A DNA stretch of 35,996 nt from Planctomycetota bacterium (lineage in GTDB: Bacteria > Planctomycetota > J058). Positions 1-11,763 of the stretch are shown piece after piece (positions within the stretch are counted from its first letter, which is position 1; each line of letters begins with the position of its first letter). The position numbers were made by a program, and so were the translations under genes. The stretch spans positions 1 through 35,996 of the forward strand of contig RFHU01000521.1 of the NCBI GenBank assembly GCA_003695705.1, written 5' to 3'. The notes under the pieces were generated by a model. That model was not told the DNA's origin, made no database searches, and saw only the letters and a program-made list of their open reading frames with translations.

Positions 1-180
1 CCCGAGGAGTTGCCGCCCGTCGAGGAGCCTCCCGAGGAGTTGCCGCCCGTCGAGGAGCCTCCCGAGGAGTTGCCGCCCGTCGAGGAGCTGCCGCCCGAGG
101 AGTTGCCGCCCGAGGAGTTGCCGCCCGAGGAGTTGCCGCCCGAGGAGTTGCCGCCCGAGGAGTTGCCGCCCGAGGAGCCT
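1..180 (+). repeat. 15/30-bp tandem repeat encoding PPEEL / [10 protein letters not shown]
   Basis: Two identical 30-bp units (1-30, 31-60) and a third differing only in its last codon (61-90) are followed by five identical 15-bp units, ccgcccgaggagttg, at 91-165 and one variant ending in cct at 166-180. The near-perfect identity at the DNA level indicates recent expansion rather than only protein-level selection. The array probably continues upstream of the window. Confidence 0.95.
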
Positions 181-924
181 CCCGTGGCCGAACCTGCTCC
201 CGGCGAGACCGCTCCCAGCGAAGGATCCCCGCCGACCGAGGAGGCTCCTGCGTCGGAGGAGACCGGTCCTGGCGAGATCGAGGTGGCCGAGGGCGGGGAA
301 CTGGTTCGTGTTCGATCGCTCTACCCGGCCGAGGAGCGCGAATGGGGGCCGATCGACCCCGAATACCGGGGCCCGGTGGAACTGTCCCTGACCCTGGGCT
401 GGCAGCGTTTCTTCGGCGAGTTCGACTTGCAAGAGGGCGGCGCGTTCAGCGAGAGCCTTCGCCTCTCCCTGAACTTGCTCGACAACGCCCTCTCGGTCGA
501 CTTGACCCTCGACCACAGCTCGCAGCGCTACCGGATCGAAGACGACCCCGCCTTGGGGGTGGCCAACTACGTGGTGCGAGGGAACGTGGACGTCTTCCAG
601 TTCATGGTCGGCGTCACCTACCGAATGACCTTCCTCGGCTTCGACTACGCGACTCCTTACGTCCGCCTGGCGGGCGGGGTGAACCGCTTCGAGGAGCATC
701 ACTCGGAGAACATCCAGGCCGTGTCGGCGACCCTGGACAACGACCTCGACAGCGAGACCGGCTTCGGGGGCGCCGTGGCGCTGGGGATCGACTACAAGAT
801 GGCCCGCAACTGGACGCTGCGCACCGAACTCGCGGGCTACTACGTCCAGAACGATTGGCACCCGGACGAAGACGCCGACATGGCCGCGTCCTTCCAGTTC
901 GGAGTCGTCTGGCACTTCGAGTGA
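1..924 (+). CDS. Outer-membrane beta-barrel protein with Pro/Glu-rich repeat hinge (5' end missing)
   Basis: The frame is open at base 1, so the true start and any signal peptide lie upstream of the window. The visible part begins with about 60 residues of P-E-E-L-P repeats, continues through a Pro/Glu/Ala linker to about residue 100, and ends in a domain of about 190 residues. That domain has alternating polar and hydrophobic strands rich in Tyr, Phe and Gly, and the protein finishes with the aromatic-containing VVWHFE. This fits a small OmpW/OmpA-like barrel of probably 8 strands with a beta-signal-like C-terminus. The acidic Pro-rich segment is likely an extended periplasmic or surface spacer. 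A hairpin follows the stop, so it is probably not co-transcribed with the nucleotidase. The barrel class is clear from the strand pattern; ligand and exact family are not identifiable. Confidence 0.75.
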   Translation, partial: PEELPPVEEPPEELPPVEEPPEELPPVEELPPEELPPEELPPEELPPEELPPEELPPEEPPVAEPAPGETAPSEGSPPTEEAPASEETGPGEIEVAEGGELVRVRSLYPAEEREWGPIDPEYRGPVELSLTLGWQRFFGEFDLQEGGAFSESLRLSLNLLDNALSVDLTLDHSSQRYRIEDDPALGVANYVVRGNVDVFQFMVGVTYRMTFLGFDYATPYVRLAGGVNRFEEHHSENIQAVSATLDNDLDSETGFGGAVALGIDYKMARNWTLRTELAGYYVQNDWHPDEDADMAASFQFGVVWHFE

Positions 925-950
925 CCGGGCGCAGGTTGCTTTCCGAGGGA

Positions 951-984
951 GCGGGGACGGTCGCCTCCGGGCCGCCGTCCCCGC
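951..984 (+). terminator. Hairpin after the barrel-protein gene
   Basis: A perfect 10-bp stem (gcggggacgg at 951-960 with ccgtccccgc at 975-984) encloses a 14-nt loop, 26 nt after the stop codon and just before the nucleotidase start. There is no T-run, so it is a terminator-like structure rather than a classical intrinsic terminator. Confidence 0.45.
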
Positions 985-1003
985 GCCGTACGCGAGTGGA
1001 CTC

Positions 1004-2785
1004 ATGAGCGAAGCGGTGCCGCCCTCGCGCATCTGGCTGCGGTGGTCTTGCGGCGGCATGCTGGCGGTTTCGTTTGCCGCGGTCCTCGGGGTCTCCACCG
1101 AGCGGGGCGGGGGGACGCCGAGCGCCCCTCCGGCGCCGCGGCGCGCGGTGCGCGCCGCCACCCCGCCGGCGACCGCGCGGCGCGCCGCGCGCGTCCGGTC
1201 GGTCCGCCGGCGGCGGGCCTGGACGCAGCCCGTCGGGCTCACCGTCCTCCACACGAACGACCTGCACGGGCACGTCCTTGGGCGCGGCGAGCGTCCCGCC
1301 GACGGTGGCCTGGTGGCCCTGGGGCGCGCGATCTTTCAGGCGCGCGACGAGGCGCGGGCGCGCGGCGACGGGGTGTTGCTGCTCGACGCCGGCGACCTGT
1401 GGCAGGGAACTCCCGAAGGCAATCTGACCTCGGGGGAGGTCGTCGTGGCCTGGCTCAATCGCATGGGCTACGACGCGGTGGTCGTGGGCAACCACGAGTT
1501 CGATCACGGAGTAGCCGCTTTGGTCCGCCTGGCGAGCCTCGCCGAGCAGCCGTGGCTGGCCTGCAACCTGCTCGAGGAGGCGAGCGGGGTGCGTCCGGGC
1601 TGGCTGGGGCGAGGAAGCTCCCCCGAGACCCCGGACCGGCTGCGCGGAGCAGGGCTCGTCAAGATCGTTCGCTGCGGAGACGTCGACGTGCGCGTGGGGA
1701 TCGTGGGGGTGACCAGCGCCGACACCGAGCAGCTCACGGCCGCGGGGCGCACCGAGGGGCTGCGTTTTCGCGACGAGGTGCGCGCGGTCGAAGACGCCCT
1801 GGCGGCCTTGCCGCCGGTGGACGTGGTGCTCCTGCTCAGCCACGCGGGCCTCGAGGAGCCGGCCGGAGCCGGGAGTTCCTGGGGCGGCCCCGACGTGCGT
1901 CTCGCGGCGGCCTTCGACGGCCGCGTGGACGTCGTCATCGGCGGACACTCCCACACCCGCCTCGAGTCCGGCTTGCGGGTGGGGGGGGTGCTCGTCGCGC
2001 AGGCGGGCGCGAACGGCGAGGCCCTGGGCCAGATCCGTCTGCGGCTCAGGCCGCCGCGGCCGACCGGTCCCCGGGCCGGTCGGCCGCTCGTCGAGGCCAG
2101 CGCCTCGCTCCGGCCTCCCGGAGACGACCTCTACGAGACCCTTGCCCCCTACCTGCGTGCGGTGGAGGAGCAGGTCGGCTTGCCGCCCGGGGGACTCGAA
2201 GGCGCCGCGGAGCCCGTCGGCGAGCTCACGGCTCCCTTGCGCCGCAGCATGGAATACGAATCCTCGGCCCTCGGCAACTTGGTCACCGACCTCATGCGCG
2301 GCGTGAGCCAGGATCCGCCCATCGACGTCGCCTTTCAGAACAAGACGGGCTTGCGCGCCGACCTCGAGGCCGGACCGATCGCGTGGCGCGACATCTACGA
2401 GGTTGCGCCCTTCGGGAACACGGTCGTCACACTGCTCCTGCGCGGAGCGGACCTGCGCGACTTGCTCGAGGGCATGCTGCGCGCTCCAAAGAGTCTGCTC
2501 GAGTTCAGCGGTCTCGAGGTGGTCTGCGACCCCGCCCGTCCTCTCGGGGAGCGCCTCGTCTCGGTGGCCGTCGGCGGCCGGCCTCTGGACGACGAGGCCA
2601 TCTACGTGGTCGCCACCAGCGACTTCCTCGCCGCCGGAGGAGACGGGCACGAGGCCTTCACCCGCGGCCTCCACCCTCGCGATACGGGGGTGCGCACCCG
2701 CGACCTGCTCCTGCGCTACTTTGCCGAGCGGGCCAAGGTCTCCCCACCTCCCGTGGAACAGCGGCTGCGCCTCGCTCCGCACTGA
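1004..2785 (+). CDS. Secreted or membrane-anchored 5'-nucleotidase / UshA-type metallophosphoesterase
   Basis: This is a two-domain nucleotidase of 593 residues. The metallophosphoesterase half carries the dinuclear-metal motifs in order: HTNDLHGH (83-90), [10 protein letters not shown] (128-137), GNHEFDHG (162-169), LLSHAG (about 277-282) and GGHSHT (313-318). The C-terminal half is the substrate-binding 5'-nucleotidase domain, with [12 protein letters not shown] near residue 447 and a terminal [13 protein letters not shown] block. Residues 10-31 form a hydrophobic signal or anchor, followed by an Arg/Ala/Pro linker to about residue 75, so it acts outside the cytoplasm. The expected reaction is hydrolysis of nucleotides or related phosphoesters for scavenging; the exact substrate cannot be read from sequence. 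ATG 1004 is the first start giving an N-terminal hydrophobic segment. It appears monocistronic, with 265 bp to the next gene. Confidence 0.92.
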   Translation: MSEAVPPSRIWLRWSCGGMLAVSFAAVLGVSTERGGGTPSAPPAPRRAVRAATPPATARRAARVRSVRRRRAWTQPVGLTVLHTNDLHGHVLGRGERPADGGLVALGRAIFQARDEARARGDGVLLLDAGDLWQGTPEGNLTSGEVVVAWLNRMGYDAVVVGNHEFDHGVAALVRLASLAEQPWLACNLLEEASGVRPGWLGRGSSPETPDRLRGAGLVKIVRCGDVDVRVGIVGVTSADTEQLTAAGRTEGLRFRDEVRAVEDALAALPPVDVVLLLSHAGLEEPAGAGSSWGGPDVRLAAAFDGRVDVVIGGHSHTRLESGLRVGGVLVAQAGANGEALGQIRLRLRPPRPTGPRAGRPLVEASASLRPPGDDLYETLAPYLRAVEEQVGLPPGGLEGAAEPVGELTAPLRRSMEYESSALGNLVTDLMRGVSQDPPIDVAFQNKTGLRADLEAGPIAWRDIYEVAPFGNTVVTLLLRGADLRDLLEGMLRAPKSLLEFSGLEVVCDPARPLGERLVSVAVGGRPLDDEAIYVVATSDFLAAGGDGHEAFTRGLHPRDTGVRTRDLLLRYFAERAKVSPPPVEQRLRLAPH

Positions 2786-2949
2786 TCCGAGCTCTCCGTA
2801 CACGGGCGACGCGTGCGGCCGGAAGCCGGGCCCCTGGCAGCGGAGCGGTGCACTCCCGAGGCGCAGCGTGCCCTCGTTCTGCTGCGTTCCGGGGTGTGGG
2901 GCTCGTCGACTCCGAGAGGGGTGGGCGAGGAAGCCCGAGGCAGGGGGGC

Positions 2950-3011
2950 TACACTGTTGCCTCCTCCTGCGTCGAGGATGCAGGGGCGGGTTCCTCGCGG
3001 TCGGCGCGAGG
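2950..3011 (+). promoter_or_regulatory. Possible promoter and 5'-UTR hairpin ahead of the GMC oxidoreductase
   Basis: The 265-bp gap before the GMC gene contains a -10-like TACACT (2950-2955) with no convincing -35. Downstream is a perfect 7-bp stem (cctcgcg 2993-2999, cgcgagg 3005-3011) with a 5-nt loop, 39 nt before the start codon. The rest of the gap shows no ORF with coding character. Confidence 0.3.
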
Positions 3012-3050
3012 GGCGGGGCGCGACGGAGCAGCGGACGAAGGCGGGCAGCC

Positions 3051-4637
3051 ATGCGCGGCGGTGGGGAGCCCTGGGACTACCTGATCATTGGCTCCGGCTT
3101 TGGTGGGAGCGTGAGCGCCCTTCGCCTGGTGGAGAAGGGCTACCGGGTCGTCTTGCTGGAGAAGGGGCGTCGCTTCGCTCCGCGCGACTTTCCCACCTCG
3201 AACTGGGACCTGCGTCGCTGGCTGTGGCTGCCGCGCCTAGGCTGGCGCGGCCTGTTCCAAATGGCCTTCCTCCCCCACGTGACGGTGCTCTCGGGGGTCG
3301 GGGTGGGGGGAGGCTCCTTGGTCTACGCGAACACCCTCCCCACGCCCGGCGACGACTTCTTCACCGCTCCGGGCTGGGGGCGTCTGGCCGATTGGAAGGC
3401 GGAGCTGGCGCCGCACTACGTCACCGCGCGCCGGATGCTCGGCGCAACCCCCTGCCCCCTGGAGACCCCCGCCGACCGCGTGCTGGCGCGCGTCGCCGAC
3501 GAGCTGGGCCGCGCCGAGCATCATCGACCGACCGAGGTGGCGGTCTACTTCGGTGCGCCGGGTCGCACCGACCCCGATCCCTACTTCGGCGGGCAGGGCC
3601 CTCCGCGGACCGGTTGCACGGCCTGCGGGGCCTGCATGATCGGCTGCCGCGTGGGTGCCAAGAACACCCTCGACAAGAACTACCTCTACCTCGCCGAACG
3701 CCGGGGGCTGGTGCTCGAGGCGGAGACCGAGGCGACCTGGGTGCGCCCCGATCCGGGCGGTGGCTACGTCGTCGACGCACGGAGGCGCGGGCGGGGACGC
3801 CGACGCTACCGCGCCCGGCGCGTGGTCTTCGCCGGGGGCGTCCTGGGGACGGTGGGGCTCCTCTTGCGGCTGCGGGCCAGCCCGCGCGGCTTGCCGCGCC
3901 TCTCCCCTCGGGTGGGCGACTTCGTGCGCACCAATTCCGAGTCCCTGGTCGCCGTGACCACTCCGCGTCGGGACCTCGATCTCGACCGCGGGGTGGCGAT
4001 CACCTCGATCCTGCACACCGACGCCCACTCGCACGTCGAGCCCGTGCGCTATCCGCGTGGCTCCGGCTTCTTCCGCCTCCTCGCCGCGCCCCACGTCGCG
4101 GGCGGAAGCTTCCCCTTGCGGCTCTTGCGCCTGGTGGGGACCCTGCTGCGGCACCCCTGGCGGCATCTGCGTGCGTTCTTCGTTCCCGACTGGGCGCGCT
4201 ACACCCTGATCTTGCTCTTCATGCAGACCCTCGAGGGACACCTGCGCCTGCGCCTCGGCCGCACCCTAGGCGGAGCCTGCGCCCCGCGGTTGGTGACTCG
4301 CTTGGCCGAAGGACCCGCACCCAGCGCCTTCGTTCCCGAGGCCAGCCAGATCGCGGCCCGCGTCGCCCGCGAGCTGGACGGCGTCCCCCAGAGCATGCTC
4401 ACCGAGACGCTCCTGGGGATCCCCACCACCGCCCACGTCCTTGGCGGCTGCTGCATGGGGGCAGTGCCCGAGGAAGGAGTGATCGACGCCTCGCACCGGG
4501 TGTTCGGCTACGAGGGACTCTACGTCGTCGACGGTTCGGCGGTCTCCGCCAACCCCGGCGTGAACCCTTCCCTTACCATTGCGGCCCTCGCCGAGCGGGC
4601 CATGAGCGCGATCCCGCCCCGGGGGGCTGCGGGATGA
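3051..4637 (+). CDS. GMC-family FAD oxidoreductase, cholesterol-oxidase-like, with a Cys cluster
   Basis: The product is a flavoprotein of 528 residues. Evidence is the N-terminal Rossmann FAD motif (IIGSGFGGSVSALRL, residues 12-26), the second FAD-contacting stretch GVGVGGGSLVYANTL, the conserved HVLGG near His462, and the C-terminal DGSAVSANPGVNPSLTIAALAERA with Asn505. These are the family landmarks of the cholesterol oxidase/GMC group, where His and Asn sit at the flavin. Residues 189-199 carry C-x2-C-x2-C-x3-C, followed by an AKNTLDKNYL block, an arrangement resembling half of a ferredoxin cluster site. No signal peptide is seen, so it is probably cytoplasmic or membrane-associated through the partner gene. 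ATG 3051 is chosen because it sits directly before the FAD motif; upstream in-frame sequence overlaps the nucleotidase. The stop overlaps the next start (ATGA). The substrate is unknown; a sterol-like or other alcohol is only an inference. Confidence 0.9.
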   Translation: MRGGGEPWDYLIIGSGFGGSVSALRLVEKGYRVVLLEKGRRFAPRDFPTSNWDLRRWLWLPRLGWRGLFQMAFLPHVTVLSGVGVGGGSLVYANTLPTPGDDFFTAPGWGRLADWKAELAPHYVTARRMLGATPCPLETPADRVLARVADELGRAEHHRPTEVAVYFGAPGRTDPDPYFGGQGPPRTGCTACGACMIGCRVGAKNTLDKNYLYLAERRGLVLEAETEATWVRPDPGGGYVVDARRRGRGRRRYRARRVVFAGGVLGTVGLLLRLRASPRGLPRLSPRVGDFVRTNSESLVAVTTPRRDLDLDRGVAITSILHTDAHSHVEPVRYPRGSGFFRLLAAPHVAGGSFPLRLLRLVGTLLRHPWRHLRAFFVPDWARYTLILLFMQTLEGHLRLRLGRTLGGACAPRLVTRLAEGPAPSAFVPEASQIAARVARELDGVPQSMLTETLLGIPTTAHVLGGCCMGAVPEEGVIDASHRVFGYEGLYVVDGSAVSANPGVNPSLTIAALAERAMSAIPPRGAAG

Positions 4638-5062
4638 GCGCCTGGGCGAACCTCCTCGTCCACGTCGCGCTGCTCGTCGCCGGCTTCAAGCTCTGGCGTT
4701 GGGCCCGCCGCGCCGAGCGCGCCCAGCGCACCCGCTGGCGGCGACGCTTCGCCGCGTTGTTCTTCGTCTCGCCCATGCTCTTCGGCCTGCTGGCCTTCCT
4801 CCTCCCGGCCAACCCTCTCCTCGACGGGCTTCTCGCGACCAGTCGGTGGCTCGACGGCCTCGTCGAGCGCCTCGTGGGCACGGCCCAGGAAGCAGCCCGG
4901 GAGAACGCACCGGGCGCCCTCGGCGTCCTGGCGGTCAAGCCCGCGGTCCGCTCGGTCGTCTACGCCCTTCTCGGCGCCGCCGTGGGCTGGCCCCTCGACC
5001 GCCGCGCGCGCCGCGCGGCGGCCGAGGGAGACGGTGCCGAGTCGGAGAAGGCGCTGCAATAA
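4634..5062 (+). CDS. Small membrane protein coupled to the GMC oxidoreductase
   Basis: I do not recognise this 142-residue protein. It has an N-terminal hydrophobic helix (about residues 5-19), a basic Arg-rich stretch (20-38), a second hydrophobic helix (about 39-56), an amphipathic middle part, a third hydrophobic segment (about 103-119) and a charged tail. The start codon overlaps the stop of the GMC gene in ATGA, so translation is very probably coupled. The simplest inference is a membrane anchor or accessory subunit for the flavoprotein, perhaps handing electrons or lipid substrate at the membrane. No cofactor motif such as a heme-binding CxxCH is present. Confidence 0.7.
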   Translation: MSAWANLLVHVALLVAGFKLWRWARRAERAQRTRWRRRFAALFFVSPMLFGLLAFLLPANPLLDGLLATSRWLDGLVERLVGTAQEAARENAPGALGVLAVKPAVRSVVYALLGAAVGWPLDRRARRAAAEGDGAESEKALQ

Positions 5063-5095
5063 CGATAGTTACGGGATTCTCGCGCCGCCGCGTGA

Positions 5096-5874
<779 letters not shown>

Positions 5875-5917
5875 GGCCGTCGGCCGAGGCGCCAGGCTCC
5901 GTTCCGGATGAGGCTCA

Positions 5918-5961
5918 GCGCCCGCGGCTCGCCTCGGAAGCGGGGCGAGCCGAGCGGGCGC
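5918..5961. terminator. Bidirectional terminator-like hairpin between the EF-hand gene and guaA
   Basis: The arms 5918-5933 (gcgcccgcggctcgcc) and 5944-5961 pair over 8+8 bp with a 2-nt bulge (5952-5953) and a 10-nt loop. It lies between two convergent genes and abuts the guaA stop codon. No T-tract is visible on either strand. Confidence 0.55.
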
Positions 5962-7506
5962 TCACTCCCACTCGATGGTCGCCGGGGGCTTCGAGGAGAT
6001 GTCGTAGCAGACGCGGTTGATCCCGCGCACCTCGTTGATGATCCGGTTCGAGATGCGCGCGAGGAGCTCGGGGTCGATGCGCGCCCAGTCGGCGGTCATG
6101 CCGTCTTGGGAGGTCACGGCGCGAACTACGCACACGTTCTCGTAGGTGCGCTGGTCCCCCATGACCCCTACGGTGCGGATGGGCAGCAGGGTGCAGAAGT
6201 ACTGCCAGATGGAGCGATGCAGTCCTGCGCCCTTGATTTCGTCGCGCACGATCTTGTCGGCGGGGCGCAGGATCGCCAGTCGCTCGGGGGTGACCTCGCC
6301 CAGGATGCGGATCGCCAGGCCCGGCCCGGGGAAGGGCTGGCGCTCGAGGAGCACCTCGGCCAGGCCCAGCTCGCGGGCGAGCGCCCGGACTTCGTCCTTG
6401 AAGAGCTGGCGGAGCGGCTCGACCAGCTCGAAGCCGAGTTCCTCGGGGAGCCCGCCGACGTTGTGGTGGCTCTTGATGGTCGCGGTCGGGCCTCCGAAGG
6501 CGGAGACGCTCTCGATCACGTCGGGGTAGAGGGTTCCCTGGGCGAGGTAGTGGGCGCCCTCGATGGTCGCCGCCGCTTCCTTGAACACCTCGATGAACTG
6601 GTGACCGATGCGCTTGCGCTTCTCCTCGGGGTCCTCCACCCCGGCCAGCCGTTCGAGGAAGGCGTCGCCGGCGCGGACCACGCGCAATCGCTCGCCGAAG
6701 AGCGGTCGAAAGGCGGCCTCCACCTCTTCGACTTCGCCTTGGCGGAGCACACCGTTGTCCACGAAGATGCAGGTCAGCCGTTCGCCCACGGCGCGGTCGA
6801 CGAGGAGCGCGGTCACCGACGAGTCGACGCCGCCCGAGAGCCCGCACACCACGTGCCCTTCGGCGCCCACCTGAGTACGGATCGAGGCGACCGCCTCGTC
6901 GACGAAGGAGGCCATGGCCCAGTCGCCGCTGCAGCCGCAGATGCCGCGGACGAAGTTGGCGATGACTTGCTTGCCGTGCTCGGAGTGGACGACTTCGGGG
7001 TGGAACTGCACGCCGTAAAGGGGGCGCTCGGTGTGGGCCGCGGCGGCGAAGGGGGTCGACTCGGTGGTGGCGATGGAGCGGAAGGTCCCCTCCACGGCGG
7101 TGACGCGGTCTCCGTGGGACATCCACACCACCGACTCCGCGGGGAGGCCGGCGAAGAGGGGACTCTCGGAGTCGACCCGGCACACGGCGCGCCCGTATTC
7201 ACGCGCGTCGGCGGGCTCCACCCGGCCGCCGAAGTGCTCGATCATGCTCTGGAGCCCGTAGCAGATGCCGAGCACCGGCACCCCGAGCTCGAAGAGCCGA
7301 CCGTCGACGCGGGGAGACTGGTGTTCGTAGACCGAGGCGGGTCCGCCCGAGAGGATGATGCCCTTGGGCGCGCGGCGGCGAAGCTCGTCTGCGGAGATGT
7401 CGTAGCGCACGATCTCCGAGAACACGTCGAGTTCGCGGACCCGGCGGGCGATGAGCTGCGTGTACTGCGAACCCAGGTCGAGGATGAGGATCGTCTCGTG
7501 CGCCAT
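5962..7506 (-). CDS. guaA: GMP synthase (glutamine-hydrolysing)
   Basis: The 514-residue protein has the full family length. It converts XMP, ATP and glutamine to GMP in the cytoplasm, the last step of de novo guanylate synthesis. The class I amidotransferase half shows the nucleophile Cys82 in GICYGLQ and the His169/Glu171 pair in QFHPE. The ATP-pyrophosphatase half begins with the P-loop SGGVDSS (224-230), and the C-terminal dimerisation domain ends in the typical PPATIEWE. ATG 7506 is preceded by a strong Shine-Dalgarno (GGGAGGAG on the minus strand, 7512-7519; 5-nt spacing) and a -10-like TACAAT. It stands alone between a convergent and a divergent neighbour, and the eukaryote-like guaB is 13 kb away. 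Confidence 0.98.
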   Translation of the reverse strand: MAHETILILDLGSQYTQLIARRVRELDVFSEIVRYDISADELRRRAPKGIILSGGPASVYEHQSPRVDGRLFELGVPVLGICYGLQSMIEHFGGRVEPADAREYGRAVCRVDSESPLFAGLPAESVVWMSHGDRVTAVEGTFRSIATTESTPFAAAAHTERPLYGVQFHPEVVHSEHGKQVIANFVRGICGCSGDWAMASFVDEAVASIRTQVGAEGHVVCGLSGGVDSSVTALLVDRAVGERLTCIFVDNGVLRQGEVEEVEAAFRPLFGERLRVVRAGDAFLERLAGVEDPEEKRKRIGHQFIEVFKEAAATIEGAHYLAQGTLYPDVIESVSAFGGPTATIKSHHNVGGLPEELGFELVEPLRQLFKDEVRALARELGLAEVLLERQPFPGPGLAIRILGEVTPERLAILRPADKIVRDEIKGAGLHRSIWQYFCTLLPIRTVGVMGDQRTYENVCVVRAVTSQDGMTADWARIDPELLARISNRIINEVRGINRVCYDISSKPPATIEWE

Positions 7507-7528
7507 GGAGGCTCCTCCCGGACGGCGG

Positions 7529-7534
7529 ATTGTA
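7529..7534 (-). promoter_or_regulatory. -10 box of the guaA promoter
   Basis: Read on the minus strand this is TACAAT, 22 nt upstream of the guaA start and 9 nt before its Shine-Dalgarno. A recognisable -35 is not present; the weak GTAACG at 17-nt spacing coincides with the -10 of the divergent kinase gene. Confidence 0.5.
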
Positions 7535-7560
7535 GCGGGGCCCTCCCTCCGCGTTACACT
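7530..7560 (+). promoter_or_regulatory. Promoter of the kinase-FGE gene
   Basis: A TACACT -10 box (7555-7560) lies 19 nt before ATG 7580, with TTGTAG at 7530-7535 as a possible -35 at 19-nt spacing. The latter overlaps the guaA -10 box on the other strand, so the two divergent promoters occupy the same 32 bp. Confidence 0.45.
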
Positions 7561-7579
7561 GGCGACAGCTCGAGGGGCG

Positions 7580-10660
<3,081 letters not shown>

Positions 10661-10727
10661 CGAGACTGCGCCGAGTCGGCCGGACCGCGCGCGGAGGGCA
10701 GGGGCCCGGGCCCTTCCGGAGGGCTGG

Positions 10728-10742
10728 TAGACTTCCGGGGTG
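10728..10742 (+). promoter_or_regulatory. -10-like box exactly 6 nt before the DUF4013 start codon
   Basis: TAGACT (10728-10733) is followed by 6 nt and the GTG start at 10740, which would place the transcription start at or next to the start codon (leaderless). No Shine-Dalgarno is visible. No clear -35 exists; the upstream stretch is instead a 12-bp palindrome, gggcccgggccc (10702-10713). Confidence 0.4.
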
Positions 10743-11741
10743 AGCGAGCGCTGTCCCTTCTGCGCCGAAGACCTCAGCGGAGCCGAGGCGGAGCGTTGCC
10801 CCGCCTGTGGGGAGTCCTTGCGGAAGGGAGCCCCGTGCCCCGAGCACCCCGAGCGCCCCCTCCTCCGGCCTTGCCCGGACTGCGGTCGCTGGCTGTGTGC
10901 GGACTGCACGGGAGCCGAGGGGGTGTGCCCCGCCTGCGCTCCCGCGGCGCGCGCCAAGGCCCAGAGCCACTACGACATTGGCGAGATCCTCTCCGCGGTC
11001 ACCCGCGACCCCGACTGGGTCAGCAAGGTGATCGTGGGGGCGGCCTGCTTCCTGGGCGGGTTCCTGATCGTTCCCTTGTTCGTGTTCTTCGGCTATCGGC
11101 TGCGGGTGATCCGCGCCCAGCGCAAGCGCCCCGACGCTCCGGAGTTGCCGAGCTTCGACGACCTGGGGGAGCTCATCGCAGACGGCTTCAAGATCTGGCT
11201 GGCGGAGTTGCTGCCGGTGCTCGCGCTCACCCTCGGAGCGGGCGTTCCCATTGGCGCGGGCGTCTACCTGCTGGCGTCGTCGCCGACCCCTCCGCGAGGT
11301 GGCCCCGCCTACCTCGCCGTGGGTCTGCTCGTGCTGGGAGGAGGCGTCTACCTGCTCGGAGCCCTGGTCTACACCTACTTCCTTCCGGCCATCGAAATGG
11401 AATACCTCGACTCGGGGAGGGTGAGCGCGGGCTTGCGCCTGGGTCCGCTCTGGCGACGGGTCTGGGGCGCGCCGGTGGACTACCTGATCTTCTTCCTCTT
11501 CCACTACCTGATCCAGCAGGTCCTCGCGCCCCTGGGTGTGTTCCTCTGCTTCGTTGGCCTCTACGCCACGCTGCCCTGGGCGTGGCTCACCGACGCCGTC
11601 CTCTTCGGTCGCTACCTGGCGGCCAGGGACGAGGAGGCGGCGCGGGCGGAGGCGGCGGCGAGGAACGAGGGCACCGGCCCGGGCGAGGGGGAGGCGGGCG
11701 GCGCCGCGTCCGCGGACTTCCCCGAGACAGGCTCTAGGTGA
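10740..11741 (+). CDS. Zinc-ribbon / B-box-like DUF4013 membrane protein
   Basis: The protein has 333 residues. The N-terminal 66 residues hold two zinc-binding modules: a short ribbon with C5-x2-C8 and C20-x2-C23, then a B-box-like pattern (C33, H36, C45, C48, C53, C56, C63, C66). The remainder is a polytopic membrane region with about five to six hydrophobic helices (roughly 100-120, 155-185, 195-225, 248-290). It includes the FLPAIEMEYLDSGRVSAGL stretch and the YLIFFLFHYLIQQV helix typical of DUF4013. It starts with GTG and ends 22 nt before the WD40 kinase, so these two probably share a transcript. The function of DUF4013 is unknown; the context suggests a membrane partner of the flanking kinases. 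Confidence 0.88.
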   Translation: MSERCPFCAEDLSGAEAERCPACGESLRKGAPCPEHPERPLLRPCPDCGRWLCADCTGAEGVCPACAPAARAKAQSHYDIGEILSAVTRDPDWVSKVIVGAACFLGGFLIVPLFVFFGYRLRVIRAQRKRPDAPELPSFDDLGELIADGFKIWLAELLPVLALTLGAGVPIGAGVYLLASSPTPPRGGPAYLAVGLLVLGGGVYLLGALVYTYFLPAIEMEYLDSGRVSAGLRLGPLWRRVWGAPVDYLIFFLFHYLIQQVLAPLGVFLCFVGLYATLPWAWLTDAVLFGRYLAARDEEAARAEAAARNEGTGPGEGEAGGAASADFPETGSR

Positions 11742-11763
11742 ACTCCGTCGCCGGGCGAGGGGT

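Noticed and set aside
10..12. TTG at base 10 as start of the barrel protein
   Set aside because: The frame is open to base 1 and the repeat pattern continues across it, so the gene simply starts before the window.
1..180. Possible CRISPR-like array
   Set aside because: Repeats are contiguous, without spacers, and are in frame coding sequence. The same applies to 5215-5442 and 35723-35965.
614..3052. 812-codon open frame on the minus strand
   Set aside because: It is antisense to the nucleotidase, has no recognisable domain, and is a shadow produced by the scarcity of stop codons in GC-rich DNA.
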